From DASPKM01 sp036402175 (lineage in GTDB: Bacteria > Bacteroidota > Bacteroidia > Chitinophagales > Chitinophagaceae): DNA of 13,666 nucleotides. The first letter of the stretch is position 1, and the number at the start of each line of letters is the position of its first letter. The notes under the pieces were generated by a model. It was not told the origin of the DNA. It was given only the letters and a program-made list of their open reading frames with translations, and did not search any database. This document shows positions 5,998-13,666 of the stretch, piece by piece. Position numbers and translations under genes: made by a program. The stretch spans positions 1 to 13,666 of the forward strand of contig DASWTK010000188.1 of assembly GCA_036402175.1 (NCBI GenBank), written 5' to 3'.

Positions 5998-7137
5998 ATG
6001 CGTTCAATACAAATGGTGGACCTCAAACTGCAATATGCCAAGATAAAGAAAGATGTAGACACCGCTATCCAGGAAGTTATTGATAATACAGCTTTTATAA
6101 ACGGAAAGGCCGTTACCGATTTTGCCGATAACCTTTCAAAATACCTCAACGCTCCACATGTTATTCCATGCGCCAATGGTACCGACGCGCTCCAGATAGC
6201 CATGATGGCCCTGGACCTTCAACCCGGCGATGAAGTGATCACTCCATCGTTCACTTACATTGCTACTACCGAGGTAATAGCCCTGCTGAAGCTGAAGCCG
6301 GTATTTGTGGAGGTGGACCCGAAGACATTCTGCATTGATCCCGAGACCATTGAACAGGCCATCACACCCAAAACAAAAGCCATCGTGCCCGTCCACATGT
6401 TTGGACATTCAGCCCGGATGGAAGAGATCATGGCAATTGCCGACCGCCATAAATTATATGTAATAGAAGATAACGCCCAGGCGATCGGGAGCGATTACAC
6501 ATTTTCGGACGGTACCACTAAAAAGGCCGGAACCATAGGAACGATCGGCACTACATCCTTCTTTCCATCGAAGAATTTAGGCTGCTATGGCGACGGAGGA
6601 GCAATATTTTCCAATAATGAAACGTTAGCTAACCGGTTAAAAATGATTGCAAATCATGGCCAAAGCAAGCGCTATTACCATGATATTGTAGGATGCAACA
6701 GCCGTTTGGATTCCATCCAGGCGGCAGTGCTGAACGTAAAGATCAGGTTACTCGATGAATACATTAACGCCAGGCGGCGGGCTGCAGACTATTATGATGC
6801 AGCCTTTGCCGGGCATGAGAAGATCACAACGCCATATCGCGCGTCTTACTCCAAACATGTATTCCATCAGTATACACTGATCCTGGAGGGGGTTGACCGC
6901 GACGCACTGAATCAGTTTCTGGCGCAGCACAACATTCCATCCATGATCTATTATCCTGTACCGGCCCACCGTCAAAAAATGTTTGATGCGTTTGGCGGCA
7001 GTTCGTACGTGCTGAAGACAACAGACTGGTTATCCGAACGAGTACTATCACTGCCAATGCATACGGAGCTGGACGAAGAACAGTTGAAGTTCATTACGAC
7101 AAAAGTCCTTGAGTTTGTCAACAACCCTAAACCCTAA
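5998..7137 (+). CDS. DegT/DnrJ/EryC1/StrS-family PLP sugar aminotransferase
   Basis: A 379-residue cytoplasmic PLP enzyme that should transfer an amino group (typically from glutamate) to a keto-sugar nucleotide. Fold-type I sugar aminotransferase features are all present: the N-terminal MVDLKLQY, the cofactor phosphate site NGTDAL (60-65), the Glu157-Asp158 pair of IEDNAQ that contacts the PLP ring, the Schiff-base Lys192 in FFPSKNLGCYGDGG, and SRLDSIQAAVL (235-245). The N-terminal pattern is closest to WbpE/WlbC-like C3-aminotransferases, but the substrate cannot be fixed from sequence. The open frame continues upstream to 5650; I chose 5998 because the family begins at this motif and the extra part would lie antisense to waaA. 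An ATG at 6013 is also possible. It is first in the operon, 11 nt before ugd. The C-terminus NNPKP followed by two TAA codons comes from AACCCTAAACCCTAA. Confidence 0.93.
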   Translation: MRSIQMVDLKLQYAKIKKDVDTAIQEVIDNTAFINGKAVTDFADNLSKYLNAPHVIPCANGTDALQIAMMALDLQPGDEVITPSFTYIATTEVIALLKLKPVFVEVDPKTFCIDPETIEQAITPKTKAIVPVHMFGHSARMEEIMAIADRHKLYVIEDNAQAIGSDYTFSDGTTKKAGTIGTIGTTSFFPSKNLGCYGDGGAIFSNNETLANRLKMIANHGQSKRYYHDIVGCNSRLDSIQAAVLNVKIRLLDEYINARRRAADYYDAAFAGHEKITTPYRASYSKHVFHQYTLILEGVDRDALNQFLAQHNIPSMIYYPVPAHRQKMFDAFGGSSYVLKTTDWLSERVLSLPMHTELDEEQLKFITTKVLEFVNNPKP

Positions 7138-7148
7138 TAAAGCACGTC

Positions 7149-8483
7149 ATGAAAATTGCAGTGGTTGGAACAGGTTACGTCGGTCTGGTTACCGGTACTT
7201 GTTTTGCCGAAACCGGTAACGATGTCACGTGTGTTGACATAGACCATTCGAAGGTTGAAAAACTTTCGAACGGCCAGATAACCATATACGAACCGGGTCT
7301 CGAAAAATTATTTGTACGTAATCTGCGCGAGGAGCGTCTCCGGTTCACCACCTCACTCGAAGAAGGCATTAAAGATGCGCTCATCATTTTCCTGGCGCTT
7401 CCAACCCCTCCCGGCGAAAACGGTTCAGCCGATCTTCAATATGTTCTGGGAGTGGCAGATCAGCTTGGCCGGCTGATGACAGGCTATAAAGTAATAGTAG
7501 ACAAAAGCACTGTGCCTGTTGGCACGGCTGAAAAAGTATACAATGCAATAGCGAAGAATTATTCAGGTGAATTTGACGTTGTCTCTAATCCTGAGTTCCT
7601 TCGCGAAGGTGTGGCAGTGGAAGATTTCATGAAACCCGACCGGGTTGTGATCGGAACATCGTCTGACCGTGCACGTAAGATCATGGGCGACCTCTATGCT
7701 CCTTTTGTTCGCCAGGGTAACCCGGTGGTTTATATGGACGAGCGTTCGGCCGAGCTTACAAAGTACGCGGCCAATTCTTTCCTGGCAACCAAGATCTCTT
7801 TCATGAATGAAATTGCCCAGTTGTGCGAACGCGTGGGAGCCGACGTTGACATGGTGCGAAGAGGTATCGGCAGTGATGAACGTATTGGAAAAAGGTTCCT
7901 GTTCCCGGGGATAGGATATGGCGGAAGCTGTTTCCCGAAGGATGTACAGGCCCTGGTACAATCATCGGATGAAGCGGAATATGAATTTAAAATACTCAAG
8001 TCGGTCATTGAAGTGAATGAAACCCAGAAGCTGTCGTTACTCCCCAAGATCAAGAGATACTTCGGAGGACAGCTTAAAGGCAAGAGGTTCGCAATGTGGG
8101 GACTTGCATTCAAACCAAATACCGACGATATCCGCGAAGCGCCGGCCCTGTATATGATAGAAGCGCTGCTGAAAGAAGGGTCAACTCTTTGCGTGTATGA
8201 TCCCGAGGCGATGAACAATGTGAAGAGTTACCTGGGCGACCAGGTCATGTATGCCGATAACCAGTACGATTGCCTTCATGGAGCCGATGCCCTCATCATA
8301 GCTACAGAATGGAATGAATTCCGCACACCTAATTTCCTGAAAATTGTAACCGCCCTTAAAAATAAAGTGATATTTGACGGCCGGAACTTGTTCGAAACCG
8401 ATGCAATCAAGGAACTCGGTTTTTATTATGAAAGCATAGGAAGGGCTACCGCCATCCCAACCAATGGCATAGCACATAAATAA
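7149..8483 (+). CDS. ugd: UDP-glucose 6-dehydrogenase
   Basis: A 444-residue cytoplasmic enzyme that oxidises UDP-glucose to UDP-glucuronate with two NAD+. The N-terminal Rossmann loop GTGYVG (7-12) is followed by the acidic Asp30 of the NAD site. STVPVGT (120-126) and NPEFLREG (147-154) are conserved UDPGDH segments, Lys205 lies in AELTKYAAN, and the catalytic cysteine Cys261 sits in GYGGSCFPKD (256-265). The C-terminal UDP-binding domain includes GLAFKPNTDDIREAP. Length is normal. It begins 11 nt after the aminotransferase gene and ends 4 nt before the UDP-glucuronate decarboxylase gene. That neighbour uses its product, which supports UDP-glucose as substrate over UDP-HexNAc. Confidence 0.95.
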   Translation: MKIAVVGTGYVGLVTGTCFAETGNDVTCVDIDHSKVEKLSNGQITIYEPGLEKLFVRNLREERLRFTTSLEEGIKDALIIFLALPTPPGENGSADLQYVLGVADQLGRLMTGYKVIVDKSTVPVGTAEKVYNAIAKNYSGEFDVVSNPEFLREGVAVEDFMKPDRVVIGTSSDRARKIMGDLYAPFVRQGNPVVYMDERSAELTKYAANSFLATKISFMNEIAQLCERVGADVDMVRRGIGSDERIGKRFLFPGIGYGGSCFPKDVQALVQSSDEAEYEFKILKSVIEVNETQKLSLLPKIKRYFGGQLKGKRFAMWGLAFKPNTDDIREAPALYMIEALLKEGSTLCVYDPEAMNNVKSYLGDQVMYADNQYDCLHGADALIIATEWNEFRTPNFLKIVTALKNKVIFDGRNLFETDAIKELGFYYESIGRATAIPTNGIAHK

Positions 8484-8487
8484 GCTC

Positions 8488-9468
8488 ATGGAACGTAAAC
8501 GGGTACTCATTACCGGCGCAGCCGGGTTTTTAGGTTCTCATTTGTGCGATCGTTTTATCAGGGAAGATTATCATGTCATTGGAATGGACAATCTCATTAC
8601 CGGTGACCTGCAGAATATTCAACACCTGTTTGCATTACCACAGTTTGAATTTTACCATCACGATGTTACCAAGTTCATTCATATTCCGGGTGAACTTAAA
8701 TACATTCTTCATTTCGCTTCGCCTGCCAGTCCGATCGACTACCTGAAGATCCCTATCCAGACCCTGAAAGTTGGAGCGCTGGGAACGCATAACTGCCTGG
8801 GCCTGGCCAAGGCAAAAAACGCAAGGATACTGGTAGCATCTACCAGCGAGGTTTATGGCGATCCGATGGTGCATCCGCAAAAGGAAGAATACTGGGGAAA
8901 TGTAAACCCGGTAGGCCCGAGGGGTGTGTACGATGAGGCAAAGCGATATATGGAAGCCATCACCATGGCTTATCACAGCTTTCATGGCGTAGAAACAAGA
9001 ATAGTGAGGATATTCAATACCTATGGCCCGAGAATGCGGCTCAACGACGGACGCGCATTGCCGGCCTTCATAGGTCAGGCTTTACGCGGTGAAGACCTTA
9101 CCGTGTTCGGAGATGGAAGCCAGACGCGGTCGTTCTGTTATGTTGATGACCTGGTGGAAGGCATTTACCGTCTTCTGCTGAGCGATTATCATATGCCTGT
9201 TAACATCGGAAATCCTGATGAGATCAGTCTCAGGGAATTTGCCGAAGAAATATTACAGCTTACAGGCAGCAATGTAAAGATCAGCTATAAGCCATTGCCT
9301 GTAGATGATCCCAAACAACGCCGGCCGGATATAACCAAAGCCCGTCAGTTGCTGAAATGGGAACCTGCCGTAGACCGCAAAGAAGGACTCAAACGCACCT
9401 ACGAATATTTCAAAAACCTGCCCCGTGAAGAATGGTTCAAGCAACCAAAATTCCTGAACTCAAAATAA
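8488..9468 (+). CDS. UDP-glucuronate decarboxylase (UDP-xylose synthase)
   Basis: A 326-residue extended SDR enzyme that converts UDP-glucuronate to UDP-xylose through a C4-keto intermediate with tightly bound NAD+. It shows the GAAGFLG nucleotide loop (10-16), the HFASPASPIDY segment (75-85) typical of UXS, TSEVYGDP (119-126) with Glu121 used in the decarboxylation chemistry of the family, and the SDR Tyr148/Lys152 pair in GVYDEAK. NTYGPRMRLNDGR (177-189) and the late SFCYVDD are further UXS signatures. It lacks the formyltransferase domain of ArnA, so the 4-amino-arabinose route is not indicated. Gene order after ugd gives a direct two-step route from UDP-glucose to UDP-xylose. The ATG at 8488 lies 4 nt after the ugd stop. 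Confidence 0.93.
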   Translation: MERKRVLITGAAGFLGSHLCDRFIREDYHVIGMDNLITGDLQNIQHLFALPQFEFYHHDVTKFIHIPGELKYILHFASPASPIDYLKIPIQTLKVGALGTHNCLGLAKAKNARILVASTSEVYGDPMVHPQKEEYWGNVNPVGPRGVYDEAKRYMEAITMAYHSFHGVETRIVRIFNTYGPRMRLNDGRALPAFIGQALRGEDLTVFGDGSQTRSFCYVDDLVEGIYRLLLSDYHMPVNIGNPDEISLREFAEEILQLTGSNVKISYKPLPVDDPKQRRPDITKARQLLKWEPAVDRKEGLKRTYEYFKNLPREEWFKQPKFLNSK

Positions 9469-9494
9469 ACAAGCTTTAAATATTAATATCAGCG

Positions 9495-10775
9495 ATGTAC
9501 CAGGATCTGATTTCGAAAAAAAGAAAGTTAGCAGTAATAGGATTAGGATATGTAGGATTACCCATTGCACTGGAGTTTGCGAAAAAGATCTCAGTGATAG
9601 GTTTCGACATCAACGCAAAGCGGATCGAAATGATGCGCAATAACATTGATCCGAGCAAGGAAGTTGAAGCAAGCGCGTTCGAAGGATGTGATATTCATTT
9701 TACAGATTCACTCGATGAACTCAAAAAAGCAAGCTTCTTCATCGTAGCGGTCCCCACTCCCGTTGATATATATAATGTACCGGATCTCAAGCCGCTTACA
9801 GGCGCATCCGAGACAGTTGGGAAGGCACTGAAGAAAGGTGATTATGTAGTGTATGAATCTACTACCTACCCGGGTTGTACCGAAGAGGATTGCCTGCCAA
9901 TTCTTGAAAAAACATCGGGCCTGAAAATGGGGATCGATTTTAAGATCGGGTATTCACCCGAACGCATTAATCCGGGCGACAAGAAACATACATTAAAGAA
10001 TGTTGTCAAGGTCGTTTCTGGCTGTGATGAAGAATCACTCGAAGAAATCGCCAGAACATACGAACTGGTAGTTGATGCCGGCGTACACCGGGCGTCATCA
10101 ATTAAAGTAGCTGAGGCAAGCAAGATCGTTGAAAATACGCAGCGCGACCTGAACATAGCGTTGATGAATGAGCTCTCCCTCATCTTTGACAGGATGGGAG
10201 TAAATACTTACGATGTTCTGGAAGCGGCAGGCACCAAATGGAATTTTCTGAAATTCCAGCCAGGTCTTGTTGGCGGTCACTGTATCGGCGTAGATCCTTA
10301 TTATCTGACACACAAGGCAGCTGCCCTGGGTTATGAATCAAAAGTGATCTCGTCATCACGTTATATCAACGATGATATGGCCAAATACGTTGCGCGAAAG
10401 GTGATCACCCATGTGCTCCGCAATTCAAACGAACCGAGAGTGCTGGTGAAAGGCGTAACATTTAAGGAAAATGTGAGCGACATCCGCAATTCAAAGATCA
10501 TCGATACCGTGAAGGAATTACAGGCTTTTAATATTCACGTTGACGTTGAAGATCCTTATGCTGAATCCGGGGAAGTGATGCATGAATATGGGCTGAACAT
10601 CGTAAGGAATGGAAATAATCTCTACGATGCCGTGATCATTACCGTTCCCCATGAGCCATACATGAAACTTGACGATGCTTACTTTGCATCTATCACTCAG
10701 GAGAATGGACTGGTGGCGGATCTTAAAGGCATTTATAAAAACAAGATCACTCTACGCAAATACTGGAGTTTATAA
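9495..10775 (+). CDS. TviB/WbpO-type UDP-N-acetylhexosamine 6-dehydrogenase
   Basis: A 426-residue nucleotide-sugar dehydrogenase of the same superfamily as Ugd but of a different subgroup. It has GLGYVG (16-21), the VPTPVD segment (87-91 region), ESTTYPGCTE (121-130), GYSPERINPGD (152-162), Lys210 in VAEASKIVEN, ENTQRDLNIALMNEL, and the catalytic Cys263 in GLVGGHCIGVDPYY. These motifs are the ones I know from Salmonella TviB and Pseudomonas WbpO, which oxidise UDP-GlcNAc or UDP-GalNAc to the uronic acid. The product is therefore probably UDP-GlcNAcA or UDP-GalNAcA, used in capsule or O-antigen. The C4 configuration of the substrate cannot be told. It follows the decarboxylase gene by 26 nt, and its TAA overlaps the rfbB ATG by one base (TAATG), implying translational coupling. 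Confidence 0.92.
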   Translation: MYQDLISKKRKLAVIGLGYVGLPIALEFAKKISVIGFDINAKRIEMMRNNIDPSKEVEASAFEGCDIHFTDSLDELKKASFFIVAVPTPVDIYNVPDLKPLTGASETVGKALKKGDYVVYESTTYPGCTEEDCLPILEKTSGLKMGIDFKIGYSPERINPGDKKHTLKNVVKVVSGCDEESLEEIARTYELVVDAGVHRASSIKVAEASKIVENTQRDLNIALMNELSLIFDRMGVNTYDVLEAAGTKWNFLKFQPGLVGGHCIGVDPYYLTHKAAALGYESKVISSSRYINDDMAKYVARKVITHVLRNSNEPRVLVKGVTFKENVSDIRNSKIIDTVKELQAFNIHVDVEDPYAESGEVMHEYGLNIVRNGNNLYDAVIITVPHEPYMKLDDAYFASITQENGLVADLKGIYKNKITLRKYWSL

Positions 10776-11839
10776 TGAGCAATTTTTCAAAAACCATTGG
10801 GATCACCGGCGGAGCCGGGTTCATCGGCTCTCACGTTGTACGGCTGTTTGTAACAAAATATCCAGACTATCGCATTGTAAACCTCGATGCCCTCACCTAT
10901 GCGGGTAATCTGGAAAACCTGCGCGATGTTGAGAATGCCCCGAACTATGCTTTTGAAAGAACGGACATAACAGAAGAACAGGATATTGAAACAGTTTTCA
11001 GTAAGTATGGGTTCGATGCGATCATTCACCTTGCAGCGGAAAGCCATGTCGACCGTTCGATCCTGGATCCGCTGGCGTTTGTGCGCACCAATGTATTAGG
11101 AACGGCCATGCTGCTCAACGCATGCAGGAAGTATTGGAAGAATAATCTTCAGGATAAGATATTCTTTCATGTGTCTACCGACGAGGTGTACGGCTCACTG
11201 GGTGAAGAGGGATTCTTTACCGAGGAAACGCCCTATGATCCCCGCTCCCCCTACTCCGCTTCAAAAGCTGCTTCAGACCATTTTGTGATGGCCTATCATC
11301 ATACATACGGACTCCCTGTTAAGATGTCGAACTGCTCAAACAATTACGGATCGCACCATTTCCCTGAAAAGCTGATCCCGCTCATGATCAACAATATCAG
11401 GAATAATAAGCCACTGCCCGTATATGGCAAGGGTGAAAATGTTCGCGACTGGTTATGGGTAAACGATCACGCAAGAGCGATTGATGTGATCTTCCATAAC
11501 GGAAAAGTGGGTGAAAAATATAATGTTGGCGGGTTCAATGAATGGAAGAATATCGACATCGTCAGGTTGCTTTGCAGGATAATGGATAAAAAACTTGGAC
11601 GACAGCAGGGTGAATCGGAAAAACTCATCAGCTTTGTAACCGACAGGCCTGGTCACGACCTGCGGTATGCTATTGATGCAACAAAGCTGAATAAAGAACT
11701 GGGCTGGAAACCATCACTTCAGTTTGAAGAAGGACTTGAAAAAACAGTTGACTGGTACCTGGAAAATGAAGAATGGGTGAAACATGTCACAACCGGCGAT
11801 TACCAGAAGTATTATAACGAACAATACGCTAAAAGATAA
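10775..11839 (+). CDS. rfbB: dTDP-glucose 4,6-dehydratase
   Basis: A 354-residue extended SDR enzyme that converts dTDP-glucose to dTDP-4-keto-6-deoxyglucose, the second step of dTDP-L-rhamnose synthesis. Features are TGGAGFIG (11-18), HLAAESHVDRS (85-95), the STDEVYG segment (134-140) holding the Asp136-Glu137 pair for water elimination, the YSASK catalytic tyrosine/lysine (Tyr160, Lys164), and NNYGSHHFPEKLIP. All are diagnostic for RmlB/RfbB and separate it from the UXS-type SDR two genes upstream. Length is standard. The start overlaps the preceding stop by one base; rfbC follows after 14 nt. Confidence 0.97.
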   Translation: MSNFSKTIGITGGAGFIGSHVVRLFVTKYPDYRIVNLDALTYAGNLENLRDVENAPNYAFERTDITEEQDIETVFSKYGFDAIIHLAAESHVDRSILDPLAFVRTNVLGTAMLLNACRKYWKNNLQDKIFFHVSTDEVYGSLGEEGFFTEETPYDPRSPYSASKAASDHFVMAYHHTYGLPVKMSNCSNNYGSHHFPEKLIPLMINNIRNNKPLPVYGKGENVRDWLWVNDHARAIDVIFHNGKVGEKYNVGGFNEWKNIDIVRLLCRIMDKKLGRQQGESEKLISFVTDRPGHDLRYAIDATKLNKELGWKPSLQFEEGLEKTVDWYLENEEWVKHVTTGDYQKYYNEQYAKR

Positions 11840-11853
11840 TAACCCTATCTACA

Positions 11854-12414
11854 ATGCCCTTTACCGATACAGGATTCCCGGGTTTATTTGTTTTCGAACC
11901 AAAGGTGTTTGAAGACAGCCGTGGATTTTTCTACGAATCCTATAACACCCAGACATTCCTGCAGCAGGGTATCAATATTCGCTTTGTGCAGGACAATCAG
12001 TCGAAATCATCGTACGGCGTTATAAGAGGGTTGCATTTTCAGAATCCTCCGCATGCGCAGGCCAAGCTTGTAAGGGCCATTGCGGGAAAAATCCTGGATG
12101 TTGCTGTTGACATCCGTAACGGCTCCCCCACCTTTGGCAAAGTGTTCGCGATTGAATTGTCGGGAGAAAACAAGAAGCAACTTTTCATTCCGGCAGGATT
12201 TGCGCATGGATTTTCTGTACTGAGTGAGGTTGCAGAAGTAATGTATAAGTGCGATAACTACTATCACAAAGAAAGCGAAGGCGGCATTCTTTACAACGAT
12301 GCAAGTCTGAACATAGATTGGAAAATACCACTGGATAAAGCCATCGTTTCAGAAAAAGATCTCAAGAACGGCACACTGGCTGAACAAACGAGTAAATTCA
12401 TTTTTGAAGGATAA
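11854..12414 (+). CDS. rfbC: dTDP-4-dehydrorhamnose 3,5-epimerase
   Basis: A 186-residue cupin-fold epimerase that inverts C3 and C5 of dTDP-4-keto-6-deoxyglucose, the third step of dTDP-L-rhamnose synthesis. Visible are DSRGFFYESY (21-30), VIRGLHFQ (56-63) with catalytic base His61, Lys71, the FIPAGFAHGF strand (111-120), and YKCDNYYHKESEGG (131-144), the region of the catalytic tyrosine. Asp169 in SEKDL is the likely partner of His61. The full RmlC residue set is present, so it should be a true 3,5-epimerase and not a degenerate paralogue. It lies between rfbB (14 nt) and rfbD (8 nt). Confidence 0.96.
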   Translation: MPFTDTGFPGLFVFEPKVFEDSRGFFYESYNTQTFLQQGINIRFVQDNQSKSSYGVIRGLHFQNPPHAQAKLVRAIAGKILDVAVDIRNGSPTFGKVFAIELSGENKKQLFIPAGFAHGFSVLSEVAEVMYKCDNYYHKESEGGILYNDASLNIDWKIPLDKAIVSEKDLKNGTLAEQTSKFIFEG

Positions 12415-12422
12415 TTTTCCTG

Positions 12423-13289
12423 ATGTCAGCATCAACTATTCTTATTACAGGCGCGAATGGCCAGCTTGGCAATGAATTCAGGGCACTGGAATCAAAGTAT
12501 CCTGAATACACTTTTGTTTTCCTTTCACGGAACGAGTTATCCATTCTCGACAGTGAAAACGTAAAACAGGTGTTTTCACAATACAAACCAGCCTGGTGCA
12601 TTAACTGCGCGGCTTATACTGCCGTGGATAAAGCAGAAACCGAAAAAGAGATGGCCATGGCTGTGAATGCTGAGGCCGCAGGCATTCTCGCAACAACCTG
12701 CGCCGCGCTTGACGCAAGATTCGTGCATATTTCAACTGATTATGTTTTTGATGGTTCATCGGCCCGGGCATATAGTGAAGACGCTCCTACCGGACCGATT
12801 AATACGTACGGCCATTCAAAACTGCTTGGCGAAGTGTTGGCAATGGAAGGAAATCCTTCTTCCATTATCATTCGCACATCGTGGGTATATTCTGTATTTG
12901 GAAACAACTTTGTCAAGACCATGATACGGCTCATGAAAGAACGTGAAAGCATCAATGTCGTTCATGACCAGGTAGGATCACCTACATACGCCGCTGATCT
13001 TGCCGCGGCAATTATGCACATCATCAAAACCTCCGGATCGTCTGAAGAGAAAGGCATTTTTCATTACAGCAATGAAGGAGAGATAAGCTGGTACGAATTT
13101 GCGCTTGCTATAAAAGAGCTGACCGGCAGCAACTGCCAGGTCAATCCCATTCCTTCTTCACAATTCCCGACTCCCGCAAAGCGGCCACAGTATTCTTTAC
13201 TCGATAAATCGAAGATCAGCTCAACTTTCGGTCTTCAGATTCCGCACTGGAAAAGCAGTCTTGAAGCTTGCATCAGCAAACTTGGATAG
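12423..13289 (+). CDS. rfbD: dTDP-4-dehydrorhamnose reductase
   Basis: A 288-residue NAD(P)H-dependent SDR that reduces the C4 keto group to give dTDP-L-rhamnose, the last step of the pathway. It has the GANGQLG loop (10-16), NCAAYTAVDKAE (61-72), STDYVFDG (104-111), the YGHSK catalytic pair Tyr129/Lys133, RTSWVY, and the C-terminal PAKRPQYSLLD, all typical of RmlD. Length is normal. It is last of the seven co-directional genes. No rfbA gene follows within the window; the next gene starts 30 nt downstream and is unrelated. Confidence 0.96.
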   Translation: MSASTILITGANGQLGNEFRALESKYPEYTFVFLSRNELSILDSENVKQVFSQYKPAWCINCAAYTAVDKAETEKEMAMAVNAEAAGILATTCAALDARFVHISTDYVFDGSSARAYSEDAPTGPINTYGHSKLLGEVLAMEGNPSSIIIRTSWVYSVFGNNFVKTMIRLMKERESINVVHDQVGSPTYAADLAAAIMHIIKTSGSSEEKGIFHYSNEGEISWYEFALAIKELTGSNCQVNPIPSSQFPTPAKRPQYSLLDKSKISSTFGLQIPHWKSSLEACISKLG

Positions 13290-13299
13290 GCTGAACGTA

Positions 13300-13319
13300 T
13301 TATCTTTAGAAAAAGATAA
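13300..13319 (+). other. AT-rich palindrome with possible -7 element
   Basis: TTATCTTT (13300-13307) and AAAGATAA (13312-13319) form a perfect 8-bp stem around a 4-nt loop, in the 30-nt gap between rfbD and the next gene. TATCTTTA (13301-13308) within it is one base off TAnnTTTG, with a TTG 16 nt upstream, shorter than the usual spacer. It may be a weak hairpin at the operon end, a promoter for the following gene, an operator, or chance in an AT-rich gap. No U-tract follows, so it is not a standard terminator. Confidence 0.3.
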
Positions 13320-13666
13320 GTGCGCGAAATTCTTCAAACCATCTTACTGATATTTTTAATTTCCGCAACCTCAAGGTCGCAGCCACATATTTATTCAATA
13401 CAGCTTGATGATGTGCGTATAACTGTTGATGAACCTGCAAAATCAAAAAGCAGGAACGCAAGAATCATTCTCATTCTCTATGCATTGCCCAATGGCAATA
13501 CTACTGAACAAACAATGGGAAAGCAGATGGCTGAAAATGACGACTGGCATTTCAACATCCAGCATATCCGCGCTCAAACTGATTTTCTCAGGAGGTCATT
13601 GCCAAATGACCGCATCGTTATAGCATACCTTGAAAACAATTACAGAAGCTGGCCGCTCTGGAAGCG
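13320..13666 (+). CDS. Secreted protein of unknown function (partial, 5' part)
   Basis: The frame opens at GTG 13320, directly after an in-frame TAA at 13317-13319, and stays open to the right edge, giving 115 residues. The start shows a signal peptide: a charged VRE lead, a hydrophobic core ILQTILLIFLIS, and a polar exit ATSRSQ near residue 21, without a lipobox cysteine. The mature part has a predicted beta-strand leading into ALPNGN (55-60), then DDWHF (74-78), QHIRAQT (81-87) and LENNYRSWPLWK (104-115). Strand followed by an NGN turn recalls the start of alpha/beta-hydrolase-like domains, but no nucleophile is in view and I do not assign a function. The GTG is the only start that keeps the whole signal peptide. 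The gap from rfbD is 30 nt, so readthrough from the operon is possible. Confidence 0.75.
   Translation, partial: MREILQTILLIFLISATSRSQPHIYSIQLDDVRITVDEPAKSKSRNARIILILYALPNGNTTEQTMGKQMAENDDWHFNIQHIRAQTDFLRRSLPNDRIVIAYLENNYRSWPLWK

Noticed and set aside
7563..8218. Two overlapping open frames on the - strand (132 and 162 codons)
   Set aside because: Both are antisense to ugd, which has every expected motif, and neither shows coding character of its own.
13426..13623. 65-codon open frame beginning MMNLQNQ
   Set aside because: It is a shifted frame inside the secreted-protein gene that starts at 13320 and has a signal peptide and continuous reading to the edge.

Overview
The window looks like chromosomal DNA of a Bacteroidota member, most likely of the Chitinophagales/Sphingobacteriales type. 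This is inferred from the protein families, from start codons without Shine-Dalgarno sequences, and from matches to the Bacteroidota promoter pattern (TTG, then 19-20 nt, then TAnnTTTG). No tRNA, rRNA, CRISPR array, transposase or phage gene was seen.

Left part (1-3835). The last 31 codons of a + strand membrane protein end at 97. A hairpin at 104-127 follows and can terminate transcription from both sides. The - strand then carries, in transcription order, thymidine kinase (tdk), CcmB, CcmC, a small CcmD-like protein, and a glutamate/leucine-type dehydrogenase. tdk and ccmB are 9 nt apart, and ccmC and the CcmD-like gene are 3 nt apart. A consensus promoter lies between ccmB and ccmC, so the ccm genes may not be one strict transcription unit. 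CcmA and the remaining cytochrome c maturation genes are absent from the window.

Middle (3901-5930). A + strand gene of unknown function converges on waaA (Kdo transferase) of the - strand, and their 3' ends overlap by 28 bp. waaA carries an in-frame, low-complexity insertion of about 120 bp built from telomere-like GGGTTTT/GGGTTTC heptamers, giving NPKPETQ repeats in the protein. A perfect promoter inside the 5' end of the longest waaA reading frame argues for a shorter protein that starts at a GTG at 5876.

Right part (5998-13289). Seven + strand genes, with gaps of 4-26 nt and one 1-nt overlap, form a nucleotide-sugar operon: a DegT-family PLP aminotransferase, UDP-glucose 6-dehydrogenase, UDP-glucuronate decarboxylase, a TviB/WbpO-type UDP-HexNAc 6-dehydrogenase, then rfbB, rfbC and rfbD. 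Together they would supply UDP-glucuronate, UDP-xylose, a UDP-N-acetylhexosaminuronate and dTDP-L-rhamnose for surface polysaccharide. The nucleotidyltransferase rfbA and all glycosyltransferase, flippase and polymerase genes of such a pathway lie outside the window. A secreted protein of unknown function begins at 13320 with a GTG codon and runs off the right edge.

Most of the window is ordinary housekeeping and surface-sugar biosynthesis; no new defence or mobile system is visible. The most unusual signals are the repeat insertion in waaA and the promoter placements that revise two start codons.
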